NCBI GenBank assembly: GCA_019359745.1
Contig: JAHHGT010000008.1
Coordinates: 124,001 to 188,000 of the forward strand
Direction: 5' to 3'
DNA from: Aphanothece saxicola GSE-SYN-MK-01-06B
Lineage (GTDB): Bacteria > Cyanobacteriota > Cyanobacteriia > PCC-6307 > Cyanobiaceae
DNA length: 64,000 nt
Positions 17,005 through 26,693 of this stretch are shown piece after piece. Every line of letters starts with the position of its first letter. Within the stretch, counting starts at the first letter, position 1. The notes below the pieces were generated by a model. The model was not told the DNA's origin and did no database searches. It worked only from the letters and a program-made list of their open reading frames with translations. The position numbers and the translations under genes were made by a program.

Positions 17005-18330
17005 CTAGAGGGCGCCGGCGGCCGTACGGTCGAGCACTCCGCCGAGATGGGCGGTGAGGTTGAGGGCGGTGACCACCGGCGCTGCCGTCGCCCCGCGGGG
17101 GTAGTCGATCACGGTGACACCGCCGTTGCCCTGCTTCACGGTCCAGATGTCGCCGGGGGAGAGACCAAGCAAGGCGCAGAGAATCGTCTTGTTGACCGCA
17201 TCATGGGCGACCACCAGGGCCGTCTCCTGGGGATCCAGTCCGGCGACGATCCGGTTCCAGGCCGCCAGGGACCGGTCCCACACCTCAACGATGGTCTCGC
17301 CTTCCGGCATCTGTACCGTTTCGGGGCTGCGTTTCCAGGCGGCCAGGAGATCGGGCCAGCCGGCGGCGATCTCGCTCTCCAGCCGGCCCTCCCAGAGGCC
17401 ATGGCCGATCTCCCGCAGCCCCCGATTGGTGGTGAGGGGCACCCCGGGGTGGGAGCCCAGGATCACCTCGGCGGTGCGCAGCGGGCGGGCCATGTCGCTG
17501 CTGTAGGCCCGCTGCAGCGGGATCGCGGCCAGGAACGCGCGCGCCGCCTCGGCCTGAGCCAGGCCATGGGAATTGAGCGGAATGTCGATCTGGCCCTGGA
17601 AACGACCCTCACGGTTCCAGTCGGTTTCGCCATGGCGCACCAGCAGCAGCCGGCAGCCCGCTCCGGCCGGCGGCAGGGCGACACCCAGGTGGGACGTGCC
17701 GTTGAGGGATTCCAGCTGTACCGACGGGCGCCCGTCCGGTCCACGGACCAGGTTGAGCACGGAAATGGACGCGTTGTCGAGCCTGAGGCGCAGGAAACCA
17801 CTGGCCGGCAGCCCGAGCAGATGCAGCACCATGCAGCGCAGGATGGCGTTGTGGGCCACCACCAGCACGCTGTCGTCGTCGCTGTGGCGCGCCAGCAGCC
17901 GCTCGGCGAAGCGGCCCGCCTGCTGCAGCAGTTCGGGCACCGGCAGAAAACGGCTGCCGTCAGCGCGCTGCAGCTCCATGGTCTCGGGGGCTTCACGCCA
18001 GCGGCGCTCCTGCTCCGGATCCAGGTCCCGCACCTCGCTGCGCAGCAAGCCGCTCCAGGGGGCCAGGTCGATCTCCAGCAGATCGTCGTCGTAATCGGGG
18101 CTCAGCGGGGAGCCATGGCTGGCGAGCAGGGCCGCAGCGGTGGCGCTGGCCCGCTGCAGTGGGGAGCTGTAGACCGCGGTGAACGGCAGCTCGGCCAGGG
18201 CCTCTCCCGTGCGACGGGCCTGGAGCTGCCCCTCCTCGGTGAGGTTGGAGAGGTCGTCACGGCCCTGGATGCGGTGCTCCAGGTTGAAGCTGCTCAGCCC
18301 GTGGCGGACCAGCACGATGCGGAGGGGCAC
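17005..18330 (-). CDS. Tandem histidine phosphatase (phosphoglycerate mutase family)
   Basis: This 441-residue protein has two complete histidine-phosphatase domains. Domain 1 has the phosphohistidine motif VRHG at residues 8-11 (LVRHGLSSF) and a second His in VVAHNAI near 160. Domain 2 has VRHGETDWN near 231-239 and VVAHDAVNK. Both catalytic His residues are kept in each domain, though the first RHG lacks the usual E-T. Cyanobacterial relatives include phosphoserine phosphatases and sugar-phosphate phosphatases; the substrate is not predictable. It starts with GTG at 18330, divergent from the CPBP protease gene. Confidence 0.85.
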   Translation of the reverse strand: MPLRIVLVRHGLSSFNLEHRIQGRDDLSNLTEEGQLQARRTGEALAELPFTAVYSSPLQRASATAAALLASHGSPLSPDYDDDLLEIDLAPWSGLLRSEVRDLDPEQERRWREAPETMELQRADGSRFLPVPELLQQAGRFAERLLARHSDDDSVLVVAHNAILRCMVLHLLGLPASGFLRLRLDNASISVLNLVRGPDGRPSVQLESLNGTSHLGVALPPAGAGCRLLLVRHGETDWNREGRFQGQIDIPLNSHGLAQAEAARAFLAAIPLQRAYSSDMARPLRTAEVILGSHPGVPLTTNRGLREIGHGLWEGRLESEIAAGWPDLLAAWKRSPETVQMPEGETIVEVWDRSLAAWNRIVAGLDPQETALVVAHDAVNKTILCALLGLSPGDIWTVKQGNGGVTVIDYPRGATAAPVVTALNLTAHLGGVLDRTAAGAL

Positions 18331-18437
18331 GGTGCTTGTGGCGCAGGCCCGGTCATCGTATGGGAACGGCCAGAGGCCACGGGCAGGGGGCCTGGGGCAC
18401 GACAGAATCAGCTCCCCTTGCCGCCGAGGTGGTCCGG

Positions 18438-19847
18438 TTGAACGGAACCCCTTCCCGATCCGGACCCCCCGCCGCTCCGCCGGGCTGGAAAAGCCTGCTG
18501 GCCCTGCTCAGCCTGGCCCTCTGTGCCCTGTTGTGGGTGGGGGGACTGATTGACAGCCTGGAGCGCCCGTCGGTGGTGGATTCCCTCAGCCTGCGGCAGC
18601 TGGAACTGGGGGCCCTGGCGGCCGAGGCTGTCCCGCCGGGCCTGCGGCCGCTCCTGGCCGGGGAAGACCCCCGCCAGGACCTGAAGCAGGAGTTGACGCG
18701 GCAGATGGAAGCCTCCGAGGAACCGCCGCTGGCCTTGCGCCGCCTCGAACTGGCCCTGCTGGAACGCTCCGAGGCGGACCCTGCGGCCCTGGTCGATGGA
18801 ACGGAACTGGGGCCTCTGGCCACCCTGGTGGACGCCGGGCGGCGCCCCCTGATCGACGCCCTGCTCGCCGGACGGCCCGTGGACGCCCGACGACGGCAGG
18901 AGCTGCTGGCCCCCTGGTCAGCGCCGCTGATGGTGCAGCAGCTGGTCTGCGAACAGCTGCCGGGGGACCCGGGCAGCTGTCCGGCAGAAGAGCGCGCCCT
19001 GCGGCTGCTCTTGAGGCTGGTGGCGGTGACCATCCTGCCGGCCGCTTTTCTGCTGGCCGGGGTCGCCCTGCTGCTGCGGCAGGTCTGGATGGCCTGGCGC
19101 CAGCGGCTCCCCGCCGCGCCGCCGCTGCTGGGTCCACCCCTGAGCCCCGTCGATGTGACCCTGCTGATCGCGGGCGGTTTCGTGGTGCTCGGGGAGGTCG
19201 TCGTCCCGATCGTTGTTCAGCCACCGCTCCAGATCGCCCTGCAGCGCCTGGCCACGCCGAGGGCCCTCAGCCAGGGCCTTGAAGTGCTGGTGCTCTACGC
19301 GGCCCTGATGGCCGTGCCCCTGCTGCTCCTGGCCCTGATGCTGCCGCGCCGGACCCCCAGGCCTGCCTGGGGCTGGCTGCAGTGGAAGTGGCAGCCCGTC
19401 CAGTCCGCCGTCAGCGGTGCCCTTGTCAGCCTGTTGATGGTGCTGCCGGTGGTGACCGCCTCCAGCTGGGTCATCGACCGGTTCTGGAGTGACCCGGGGG
19501 GGAGCAATCCACTGCTGGAACTCGTGCTGACCAGCGCTGACCCCCTGGCTCTGGCCTGTTTCGCCTTCACCGCCCTTGTTGTGGCCCCCTTGTTTGAGGA
19601 GGTTCTTTTCCGGGGCGTGCTGCTGCCGGTGGCGGGTCAGCGGCTCGGTGGCACCGGAGCGGTGATCCTCAGTGCCGCCGTGTTCGCGATCGCCCACCTG
19701 AGCCTGGCGGAGCTGGCGCCCCTGTTCGTGCTCGGCCTTGGCCTCGGCTGGTTGCGGTGGCGCAGCGGCCGACTGGGCTCCGCCGTTCTGATGCACGCCC
19801 TTTGGAATGGGCTGACCTTCATGAATCTCCTCTTTCTCGCCGACTGA
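18438..19847 (+). CDS. CPBP-family intramembrane metalloprotease
   Basis: This 469-residue membrane protein has an N-terminal anchor helix, a lumenal or periplasmic domain of about 150 residues, and a C-terminal bundle of about six helices. The CPBP (Abi/CAAX protease) signatures are present: LFEEVLFRG (Glu-Glu-x3-Arg), a His motif in VFAIAHLSLAEL, and HALWNGLTF at the end. TTG at 18438 is proposed because GAGG sits 8 bp upstream; the frame also offers GTG at 18429. Cleavage targets are unknown. Confidence 0.85.
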   Translation: MNGTPSRSGPPAAPPGWKSLLALLSLALCALLWVGGLIDSLERPSVVDSLSLRQLELGALAAEAVPPGLRPLLAGEDPRQDLKQELTRQMEASEEPPLALRRLELALLERSEADPAALVDGTELGPLATLVDAGRRPLIDALLAGRPVDARRRQELLAPWSAPLMVQQLVCEQLPGDPGSCPAEERALRLLLRLVAVTILPAAFLLAGVALLLRQVWMAWRQRLPAAPPLLGPPLSPVDVTLLIAGGFVVLGEVVVPIVVQPPLQIALQRLATPRALSQGLEVLVLYAALMAVPLLLLALMLPRRTPRPAWGWLQWKWQPVQSAVSGALVSLLMVLPVVTASSWVIDRFWSDPGGSNPLLELVLTSADPLALACFAFTALVVAPLFEEVLFRGVLLPVAGQRLGGTGAVILSAAVFAIAHLSLAELAPLFVLGLGLGWLRWRSGRLGSAVLMHALWNGLTFMNLLFLAD

Positions 19848-19964
19848 CACCGCTTGCTGGCGACCCCCTGGGGTGGTTCACTTGCGCAGTGCCCTCCTGG
19901 TCCATTGGCCGCCTCCCCCGCCCCACGCAGCCAGAATCCCCTGCCAAGACTGAGGCCCCTCCAT

Positions 19965-20345
19965 GTGATCGAGGGGTCGCTTTCGGCGCGGAAGATCGAA
20001 CGGCAGGCTCCCTGGTTGGCAGGTCTGCATCGGATCAGCAGCGGCGCCCTGGTGGGACTGGGACTCTCCATGCTCGGCCTGAGTGCCCTCACCCTCCACT
20101 GGCAGAACCAGTGGGCCCACAGTTTCGCCCAGTTGCAGGCCTCCAAGACCCTGGAGCACCGCATGCAGGAGTCCTCTGCGCTGCTCGAGCAGCACCACCT
20201 CAGCCTGGTCAAGCGGCCTGGGCTGCTGGAGCCCACCAGCAGCGACAAACTGATCCACCTGCCTGAGCCCCGCAGCAACCGTCCCCGCGCTTCCCTTCCC
20301 CTGCTCGCCGGCTTCCAGCTGCGCGCCATTCCGGCCGGCTATTGA
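19965..20345 (+). CDS. FtsL-like small membrane protein upstream of ftsI
   Basis: This protein of about 126 residues has a short cytosolic N terminus, one hydrophobic helix (about residues 29-45, ALVGLGLSMLGLSALTL), and an amphipathic helical segment (FAQLQASKTLEHRMQESSALLEQHHLSL) ending in a Pro/Arg-rich tail. Size, topology, predicted coiled coil and position directly before ftsI match FtsL, the division protein that recruits FtsI. The stop and the next start overlap by 1 nt (TGATG). GTG at 19965 is chosen, with upstream TTG options. The assignment is inferred from context and topology. Confidence 0.6.
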   Translation: MIEGSLSARKIERQAPWLAGLHRISSGALVGLGLSMLGLSALTLHWQNQWAHSFAQLQASKTLEHRMQESSALLEQHHLSLVKRPGLLEPTSSDKLIHLPEPRSNRPRASLPLLAGFQLRAIPAGY

Positions 20346-22198
20346 TGCCTTCCCCGTTCCGTTCGAGGTCTTCCGGCGACGACGGCGGCCAGGCCCACAC
20401 CGACAAGGGCCGTGGGCGCCGTGCCAAGGGAAACGCGACGCGGCGGGTGGTGGAGATCCAGCCGATCCCCACCGGCCGGATGCTGGCCGTCTATCTGCTG
20501 CTCTGCGCGGCCCTGGTCGGACTGGCGGGACGCCTGGCCTGGCTCCAGGTGGTGCAGGCTCCGGAGCTCCAGGCCAGGGCCAGGGCCATCCAGACCCAGG
20601 CGATCACCCCCATCGGCAAGCGGCGCACCATCGTTGACCGCATGGGGCGGCTGGTGGCCCTTGACGAGGAGCGCTTCACCCTCTGGGCCCATCCGCGCTA
20701 CTTCAACCTGCCGGGTGATGAACCCCAGAACATCCGCCCCCCCGCCGACGTCGTCCGGGAACTCTCCAAGGTGCTGGCGCGGCCCCCGGGCGATCTGCTG
20801 CAAACCATCGGCAGCCGCCGCAGCGGCGTCAAGCTCGCCACCGGACTGGACCCGGAAACGGCCCATCGGGTGCGGGAACTCGGCATCAGCGGCATCGATC
20901 TGGAGGCCTACCCGCAACGGGTGTACCCCCAGGGTCAGCTGTTCGCCAACGTGGTGGGTTTCCTGAACCTGGAACGGGTCGCCCAGGCGGGCCTGGAGCA
21001 GAGCCGCGACCGGGATCTGCGCCGCCAGGAGGTGACGATGAGCATGCGCCGCGGCGCCGACGGCACCCCCCTGCCGGATGGCCTGCAGGCCGGAGCGCTC
21101 TATGGCGACGACCTGCGGCTGCAGCTCACCCTGGATGCCCGCCTGCAGCAGGTGGCCCAGCAGGCCCTCGCGAAGCAGGTGAAGCAGTGGAGGGCCAAGC
21201 AGGGCGCCGCCCTGGTCATGAATGCCCGCAACGGCGAGATCCTGGCCCTGGCCTCCACCCCCAGCTACGACCCCAACAAGTTCTGGAAGTACAACCCCGG
21301 GCTGTTCCGCGAGTGGTCAGTGCAGGACCTGTACGAGCCGGGCTCCACCTTCAAACCCATCAACCTGGCCCTGGCCCTGCAGGAGAAGGCGATCCGCCCC
21401 GGCGACAAGGTGAACGACGTCGGCCAGCTGACCATCGGCGGCTGGCCGATCTTCAACCATGACCGCCGCGCCAACGGCCTGATCGATTTCCCCACGGTGC
21501 TCCAGGTCTCCAGCAACGTGGCCATGGTGAAGGCCATGTCCCAGGTGAAACGGGATCGGTTCTGGCACTGGCTGCGGGCCTTCGGCATCGACGAGATGCC
21601 CGACACCGACCTGCCTGGAGCGGTGGCCGGCCAGCTGAAGAGTCGCAGCGAATTCACCTCGGCTCCGATCGAGCCAGCGGTCGCCGCCTTCGGCCAGGGC
21701 TTCTCCCTCACCCCCCTCAAATTGCTGCAGCTGCACGGCATGCTCGCCAACGGCGGCCGGCTGGTGAGCCCCCACATCACCCGAGGCCTGCGATCCGGTG
21801 ATGCCCTGGCCAGCGCCACCGCCCCGACGGGCGTGAAGATGCTGGATCCGGCGGTGACCCGCACCGTCGTCAACTGGATGGAAACGGTGGTGGAGAACGG
21901 CAAGGGGATGAAGATCCCCGGTTACCGCATCGCCGGCAAGACAGGCACGGCCCAGAAGGCGCGCAACGGCGTTTACATCCCCGGGGCCAGGATCTGCAGC
22001 TTCGTGGCGATCCTGCCGGGGGACGATCCCAGTTATGTGGTGCTGGTGGTGGTCGACGAGCCCCAGGGCGGCAACGCCTACGGCTCCACCGTGGCCCTGC
22101 CGGTGGCCCGCCAGATCGCCGAGGCCCTGCTCGTGATCGAGAAGGTGCCCCCCAGCCACCCGGTCGTCAGCGGACCTCGAAGAGCCACGCCGTCCTGA
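20345..22198 (+). CDS. ftsI: Division-specific transpeptidase FtsI (PBP3-type)
   Basis: This 617-residue class B penicillin-binding protein cross-links septal peptidoglycan. A basic N terminus and one anchor helix (MLAVYLLLCAALVGLAGRL) precede the dimerisation domain. The transpeptidase motifs are complete: STFK at residues 334-337, SSN at 389-391, and KTGT at 532-535. ATG at 20345 overlaps the preceding stop by 1 nt, indicating coupling with the FtsL-like gene. Length and motif spacing are normal. Confidence 0.92.
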   Translation: MPSPFRSRSSGDDGGQAHTDKGRGRRAKGNATRRVVEIQPIPTGRMLAVYLLLCAALVGLAGRLAWLQVVQAPELQARARAIQTQAITPIGKRRTIVDRMGRLVALDEERFTLWAHPRYFNLPGDEPQNIRPPADVVRELSKVLARPPGDLLQTIGSRRSGVKLATGLDPETAHRVRELGISGIDLEAYPQRVYPQGQLFANVVGFLNLERVAQAGLEQSRDRDLRRQEVTMSMRRGADGTPLPDGLQAGALYGDDLRLQLTLDARLQQVAQQALAKQVKQWRAKQGAALVMNARNGEILALASTPSYDPNKFWKYNPGLFREWSVQDLYEPGSTFKPINLALALQEKAIRPGDKVNDVGQLTIGGWPIFNHDRRANGLIDFPTVLQVSSNVAMVKAMSQVKRDRFWHWLRAFGIDEMPDTDLPGAVAGQLKSRSEFTSAPIEPAVAAFGQGFSLTPLKLLQLHGMLANGGRLVSPHITRGLRSGDALASATAPTGVKMLDPAVTRTVVNWMETVVENGKGMKIPGYRIAGKTGTAQKARNGVYIPGARICSFVAILPGDDPSYVVLVVVDEPQGGNAYGSTVALPVARQIAEALLVIEKVPPSHPVVSGPRRATPS

Positions 22199-22255
22199 GA
22201 CGGGGCCCTGTCCTCATTCCCACAACCCTTGTATCTGGCCCGAGGCGGCCGTGGC

Positions 22256-22261
22256 TAGCCT
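22256..22261 (+). promoter_or_regulatory. Possible -10 element TAGCCT before transaldolase
   Basis: TAGCCT lies about 37 bp before the transaldolase ATG in a 99-bp gap after ftsI. A TTGTAT is present further upstream with 21-bp spacing, longer than usual. Confidence 0.3.
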
Positions 22262-22297
22262 CGGCACCAGAAGACTGCGCGTCCGACCCGTTCCACG

Positions 22298-23467
22298 ATG
22301 GCCAACCTGCTCGAACAACTGGCCGCCATGACGGTGGTCGTGGCTGACACCGGCGACATTGAGGCGATTCGCCAGTTCACGCCGCGGGATGCCACCACCA
22401 ACCCGTCCCTGATCCTGGCGGCGGCCCAGATTCCGGCCTACCAGGAGCTGATCGACCGTTCCCTGCGCGAATCCCGTGAGGTGATCGGCACCGCGGCACC
22501 GGCCGAGGACGTGGTGCGCGAGGCCCTCGACGAGATCAGCGTCACCTTCGGCAAGGAGATCCTCAAGATCGTGCCGGGCCGGGTCTCGACGGAGGTGGAT
22601 GCGCGCCTCAGCTACGACACCGAGGCCACGATCACCAAGGCCCGCAAGCTGATCGGCCTCTATGCCCAGGCCGGCATCGGCACCGACCGTGTGCTGATCA
22701 AGATCGCTTCCACCTGGGAGGGCATCAAGGCAGCGGAGGTGCTTGAGCGCGAAGGCATCCACTGCAACCTCACCCTGCTGTTCGGCTTCTCCCAGGCCGT
22801 GGCCTGCGCCGAAGCGGGCGCCACCCTGATTTCCCCCTTCGTCGGGCGCATCCTCGACTGGTACAAGAAATCCACCGGGCGCGACAGCTATCCCGGACCG
22901 GAGGATCCCGGCGTGCAGTCGGTCACGCGGATCTTCAACTACTTCAAGACCTACGGGTATGGCACCGAGGTGATGGGCGCCAGCTTCCGCAACCTCGATG
23001 AGATCGTCGAACTGGCGGGTTGCGACCTGCTGACGATTTCGCCCGCCCTGATGGACCAGTTGCGCCAGAGCGAGGAGCACCTGGAACGGCGTCTCGACCC
23101 CTCCCAGCCCGGCGCCAGCGAGGCCAAGATCCACGTCGACGAGGCCACCTTCCGGACCATGATGGCGGCCGATCCGATGGCCAGCGAGAAGCTCGATGAG
23201 GGCATCCGCGGCTTCTCCAAAGCCATCGAGACCCTGGAAGGTCAGCTGGCCCACCGCCTCGCGGTGATCGAGGGTGGAGCCGCCTTCACCCACGCGGTGC
23301 ACGAGATCTTCCTGCTCAACGATCTCGACGGTGACGGCTGCATCACCCGCGAGGAATGGCTCGGCAGCGATGCCGTCTTCGATGCCCTCGACACCGACAA
23401 TGACGGTCGCCTGGCCCCGGAGGATGTGCGCGGCGGCCTGGGAGCTCCGTTGGCGATCAGCCGCTGA
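22298..23467 (+). CDS. tal: Transaldolase with C-terminal EF-hand pair
   Basis: This 389-residue enzyme of the pentose phosphate pathway transfers a dihydroxyacetone unit. The barrel is complete with TTNPSLIL, the catalytic Lys in VLIKIAST, and [29 protein letters not shown]. After about residue 330 a calcium-binding module is fused: EF-hand 1 at 342-353 ([12 protein letters not shown], full set of Asp and terminal Glu) and a second loop at 365-376 ([12 protein letters not shown]), whose last position is Asp instead of Glu. Carbon flux could thus respond to calcium, by inference only. Confidence 0.95.
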   Translation: MANLLEQLAAMTVVVADTGDIEAIRQFTPRDATTNPSLILAAAQIPAYQELIDRSLRESREVIGTAAPAEDVVREALDEISVTFGKEILKIVPGRVSTEVDARLSYDTEATITKARKLIGLYAQAGIGTDRVLIKIASTWEGIKAAEVLEREGIHCNLTLLFGFSQAVACAEAGATLISPFVGRILDWYKKSTGRDSYPGPEDPGVQSVTRIFNYFKTYGYGTEVMGASFRNLDEIVELAGCDLLTISPALMDQLRQSEEHLERRLDPSQPGASEAKIHVDEATFRTMMAADPMASEKLDEGIRGFSKAIETLEGQLAHRLAVIEGGAAFTHAVHEIFLLNDLDGDGCITREEWLGSDAVFDALDTDNDGRLAPEDVRGGLGAPLAISR

Positions 23468-23543
23468 ATCTCCGTTCTGCGCCCCATGCCTTGAACGGAT
23501 GTTCACCTTGATGGGCAAGGATGGGGCCCCTTCCCGCTGACGA

Positions 23544-23933
23544 ATGGCCCACACCGTCCATGCCCTCGACACGATGCGTGCCCTCGCCGCCAAGGGCGAG
23601 GTGAGGGATGTCGAGGCCGGATCCGTCATCTTTCGCGCCGGAGAAGCCGGCGACTGCATGTTCGGCCTGCTGGAGGGAACGGTGCGCCTGAGCTGGAACG
23701 CCGATGCGGGCCATGAGGACATCCAGGCCGGCGACGTCTTCGGAGCCGGGGCCCTGGTCACGGCCGAACACCGCCGTTACGGCCATGCCACGGCCCTCAC
23801 CGATTGCCGGCTGCTGGTGATGAACCGTGAGAAGTTTCTGTTCGCCGTCCAGGAGGCACCCATGTTCGCCATTGAGCTGCTGGGCTCGATCGACCAGCGC
23901 CTGCGCGACCTCAAAGGGGTGACCCGCAACTGA
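23544..23933 (+). CDS. Orphan cyclic-nucleotide-binding-domain protein
   Basis: This 129-residue protein is a single cNMP-binding jelly roll of the Crp type. VEAGSVIFRAGEAGDCMFGLLEGTVRL is the conserved first half, and GDVFGAGALVTAEHRRYGHATALTDC covers the phosphate-binding cassette. The cassette does not show the Arg-Ser/Thr pair that contacts cAMP clearly. No DNA-binding helix-turn-helix follows; the C-terminal helix ends at RLRDLKGVTRN. It may bind a nucleotide or act as a protein partner. It lies 76 bp after the transaldolase on the same strand. Confidence 0.8.
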   Translation: MAHTVHALDTMRALAAKGEVRDVEAGSVIFRAGEAGDCMFGLLEGTVRLSWNADAGHEDIQAGDVFGAGALVTAEHRRYGHATALTDCRLLVMNREKFLFAVQEAPMFAIELLGSIDQRLRDLKGVTRN

Positions 23934-23968
23934 GGCTGGGTAGACCGGTGAAGGGCTGGGGAGCTGCC

Positions 23969-25108
23969 TCAGCCCCGCTGGAACAGCAGCCGCCGGATCA
24001 CGCGCTGGGCGATCTCCCCGTAGCCCATCTCACCGGAGAGGATCTGGGCGATGCGCTGGGGGGCGGTGGGGCGCTTGACGCCCAGCTGGTAGCCCACCCG
24101 GGGCACCCGATAGAACACCTGGGCGATGCGTTTGCCCCAGGCCATCGAATCACCCCAGGCCTCGCGCATGCGCAGGCTGTACTGCTCCAGGGCGGGTCCC
24201 TCACCATCCAGCCAACGGTCCAGGGCGGCGGCCGCTTCGCAGCCACTCAGCAGGGACGGGCGCAGGCCCTCCGCCAGGAAGGGATCACAGAGGGAGGCCG
24301 CATCACCGACCGCCACCAGACCCGGCCCGTGCAGGGCATGGTGACCGTTCCAGAGCCGCAGCTGGCCGTGGCGGCGATCGCCGGCGCCCGCAGGCAGCCC
24401 CAGGCTGGGCAGCAGGGCGGAGAGCACCGCTTCGCTGTCGGCCTCCTGCTGACCGACGAAGGTGCCCACCCCGATGCTGAAGCCCCCCTTGCGGGGAAAC
24501 ACCCAGCAGAAGCCGTGGTGCACCAGACCGAACTCGAAGCGGGCCATGTCGGCGGGGTCGGGATCCGCCGCCACCTCCACCGAAACGGTGGCCGCGAAGC
24601 GGGGACGGGGCGGGCCCAGTCCGAGGGGCGCTGCGAAACGGGAGCCGGAGCCATCGGCAATCACCACGGCCCTGGCCCGCAGGGGCCCCTCGCCGGGCCC
24701 CGACACCTCCCAGAGGCCATCGGCGCAGCGCTCGATCCGCTCAGCCCTGCAGCCATGGCGCAGGTCACAGCCGGCCTGGACGGCCTGTTCGGCCAGGAAG
24801 GCATCCAGCACGCTGCGGCGCACGATCCAGAAAGGGGCCGCCCCGGGCAGCTCCGCCGTCACCGGATCCTCCAGGCACCAGGTGAAGCGCACCCGGCGGA
24901 TCACCTGGTCGACGCTGGGGGCCAGATCAAAGGGGAACCAGCGCTGCACCGAGGCTGCCATGCCGCCACCGCAGGGTTTGGACCGTCCTGGGGCCTGGGC
25001 CTCCAGCAGGATCACGCGGCGGCCACGGGCCGCCAGATGGAAGGCCGCCGCGCCGCCCGCCGCCCCGGCGCCGACGACGATGACATCGGCATGGGCGGTC
25101 TGGCTCAC
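23969..25108 (-). CDS. Geranylgeranyl-reductase-family FAD oxidoreductase
   Basis: This 379-residue flavoprotein has the N-terminal FAD-binding Rossmann motif [21 protein letters not shown] and the second FAD motif [22 protein letters not shown]. Sequence layout follows geranylgeranyl reductase, the enzyme that saturates the phytyl chain of chlorophyll, but this looks like a paralogue of the general family rather than the classic ChlP. Its 5' end overlaps the end of frr by 4 bp, so it is in the pyrH-frr operon. The substrate is unknown. Confidence 0.85.
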   Translation of the reverse strand: MSQTAHADVIVVGAGAAGGAAAFHLAARGRRVILLEAQAPGRSKPCGGGMAASVQRWFPFDLAPSVDQVIRRVRFTWCLEDPVTAELPGAAPFWIVRRSVLDAFLAEQAVQAGCDLRHGCRAERIERCADGLWEVSGPGEGPLRARAVVIADGSGSRFAAPLGLGPPRPRFAATVSVEVAADPDPADMARFEFGLVHHGFCWVFPRKGGFSIGVGTFVGQQEADSEAVLSALLPSLGLPAGAGDRRHGQLRLWNGHHALHGPGLVAVGDAASLCDPFLAEGLRPSLLSGCEAAAALDRWLDGEGPALEQYSLRMREAWGDSMAWGKRIAQVFYRVPRVGYQLGVKRPTAPQRIAQILSGEMGYGEIAQRVIRRLLFQRG

Positions 25109-25644
25109 ACCTTGAGGATCTCGGCTTCCTTCTCCGCCAGCTTCTTCTCCAGTTCGGCGATGTAGCGATCGGTCAGCTTCTGGACCTTCTCCTGTTCGTC
25201 GTGGCTCTGGTCCTCGGAGAGTTCACCGTCCTTCTCCTGCTTCTTGATCCGGTCAACGCCCTCACGGCGGAGGTTGCGCAGACCCACCTTGCCTTCCTCG
25301 GCGTACTTGGCCGCAAGTTTGCAGAGCTCCTTGCGGCGGTCCTCGGTGAGGGGCGGAATGTTGATGCGGATCACGCGGCCGTCGTTGTTGGGGGTCAGGC
25401 CCAGATCGCTCATGGCGATCGCCTTCTCGATCAGCGCCATCGAGCCCTTGTCGAAGGGCTGGATCTGGATCGTCTGGGCGTCGGGGGTGGAGATCGTCGC
25501 CAGCGACTTGAGCGGCGTATCGGCCCCGTAGTACTCGACGGTCAGCTTGTCGAGCAGGGAGGGGTTGGCCCGACCGGTGCGGATGGTGTTGAAGGTGCGC
25601 TGGGTGGCTTCCACCGACTTGCGCATGCTGGCTTCGAGATCCAT
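25105..25644 (-). CDS. frr: Ribosome recycling factor
   Basis: This 179-residue protein releases ribosomes after termination with EF-G. It shows the hallmark [11 protein letters not shown]-like N-terminal helix, the segment [39 protein letters not shown], and the long two-helix C terminus ending [12 protein letters not shown]. Length is normal (about 185). It follows pyrH by 27 bp, the common pyrH-frr order. Confidence 0.96.
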   Translation of the reverse strand: MDLEASMRKSVEATQRTFNTIRTGRANPSLLDKLTVEYYGADTPLKSLATISTPDAQTIQIQPFDKGSMALIEKAIAMSDLGLTPNNDGRVIRINIPPLTEDRRKELCKLAAKYAEEGKVGLRNLRREGVDRIKKQEKDGELSEDQSHDEQEKVQKLTDRYIAELEKKLAEKEAEILKV

Positions 25645-25671
25645 GGCAGGGGAGGGCGGAGGGGGAGAGGG

Positions 25672-26391
25672 TCAGCGGGGGGGCGCCGGCACGATGCTGG
25701 TGCCGATGGGCTCACCGGCGACGGCCCGCCCGATGTTGCCCGAGCCGAACAGGTCGAAGACCACGATCGGGATGGCGTTGTCCTTGCACAGGGCGATGGC
25801 GGTGCTGTCCATCACCTCAAGTTCGCCGCTGAGCACGTCGAGGAAGGTGAGGGTCTCGTAGCGGACCGCATCGGCATGCTTGGCGGGGTCCTTGTCGTAG
25901 ACCCCATCCACCTTGGTGGCCTTGAAGATCACATCGGCGTTGATCTCGGCGGCCCGCAGGGCGGCGGTCGTGTCGGTGGTGAAGAAGGGATTGCCGCAGC
26001 CGGCCCCGAAGATCACCACCCTTCCTTTTTCCAGGTGCCGGATGGCCCGGCGGCGGATGTAGGGCTCGGCCACCTCCTGCATGGAAATGGCGCTCTGAAC
26101 CCGGGTCGGCACACCGACACGCTCGAGGCCGTCCTGCAGCGTGATGGCATTCATCACCGTGGCCAGCATGCCGACGTAGTCCGCCGTAGCCCGGTCCATC
26201 CCCGCCGCCGAACCTTTCAGGCCCCGGAAGATGTTGCCGCCACCCACGACGATGGCCAGCTGGGTGCCCCCGGCCACCACCTCGACCACATCCTTGGCGA
26301 TCGCCTGAACGATGGCCGGATCGATCCCATAACCCTGGCCCCCCATCAGCGCTTCGCCGCTGAGTTTGAGGAGAACGCGCCTGTAGGCCAT
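25672..26391 (-). CDS. pyrH: UMP kinase
   Basis: This 239-residue hexameric kinase converts UMP to UDP. It starts [15 protein letters not shown], has the nucleotide-binding [10 protein letters not shown] and the triphosphate segment [14 protein letters not shown], and ends with the conserved [17 protein letters not shown] at 26391 is supported by family N termini; the open frame upstream is noncoding. It heads pyrH-frr-reductase and is divergent from a small gene at 26492. Confidence 0.96.
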   Translation of the reverse strand: MAYRRVLLKLSGEALMGGQGYGIDPAIVQAIAKDVVEVVAGGTQLAIVVGGGNIFRGLKGSAAGMDRATADYVGMLATVMNAITLQDGLERVGVPTRVQSAISMQEVAEPYIRRRAIRHLEKGRVVIFGAGCGNPFFTTDTTAALRAAEINADVIFKATKVDGVYDKDPAKHADAVRYETLTFLDVLSGELEVMDSTAIALCKDNAIPIVVFDLFGSGNIGRAVAGEPIGTSIVPAPPR

Positions 26392-26491
26392 CGGCTCATG
26401 CGATCGGCCGAACAGTAGCAACCCTCCCAGCGGCGCCACCAGGTTGCCCGCCGCTGCGTCAGCCGCTTCACTGCCCCAAAGGAGCACCGCC

Positions 26492-26677
26492 ATGGCCCCC
26501 GACCCTCCCGGACCCCGCAGCAGCGATGTGATGGCCCGACTGACGCTGTCGGCCATGGATCGGGCCAGCGGCAGCCCCGGGTTCTGGGGCGAGCCCGAGG
26601 TGCACCGGGCGCTGCTGGTCAGCGGGCTGTCGGTGCTGGTCTGCAGCCTGGCCCGGTTGCGGGCCGACCTGGGCTGA
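26492..26677 (+). CDS. Small hypothetical protein
   Basis: This 61-residue protein begins with a Pro/Ser-rich stretch, then [38 protein letters not shown]. The segment from about residue 35 forms one hydrophobic helix. An earlier in-frame start at 26444 is possible. It is divergent from pyrH and convergent with cobO (17-bp gap). No family was recognised; the balanced composition and position suggest a real short gene. Confidence 0.5.
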   Translation: MAPDPPGPRSSDVMARLTLSAMDRASGSPGFWGEPEVHRALLVSGLSVLVCSLARLRADLG

Positions 26678-26693
26678 TCGCGCTCGGCAGGTG

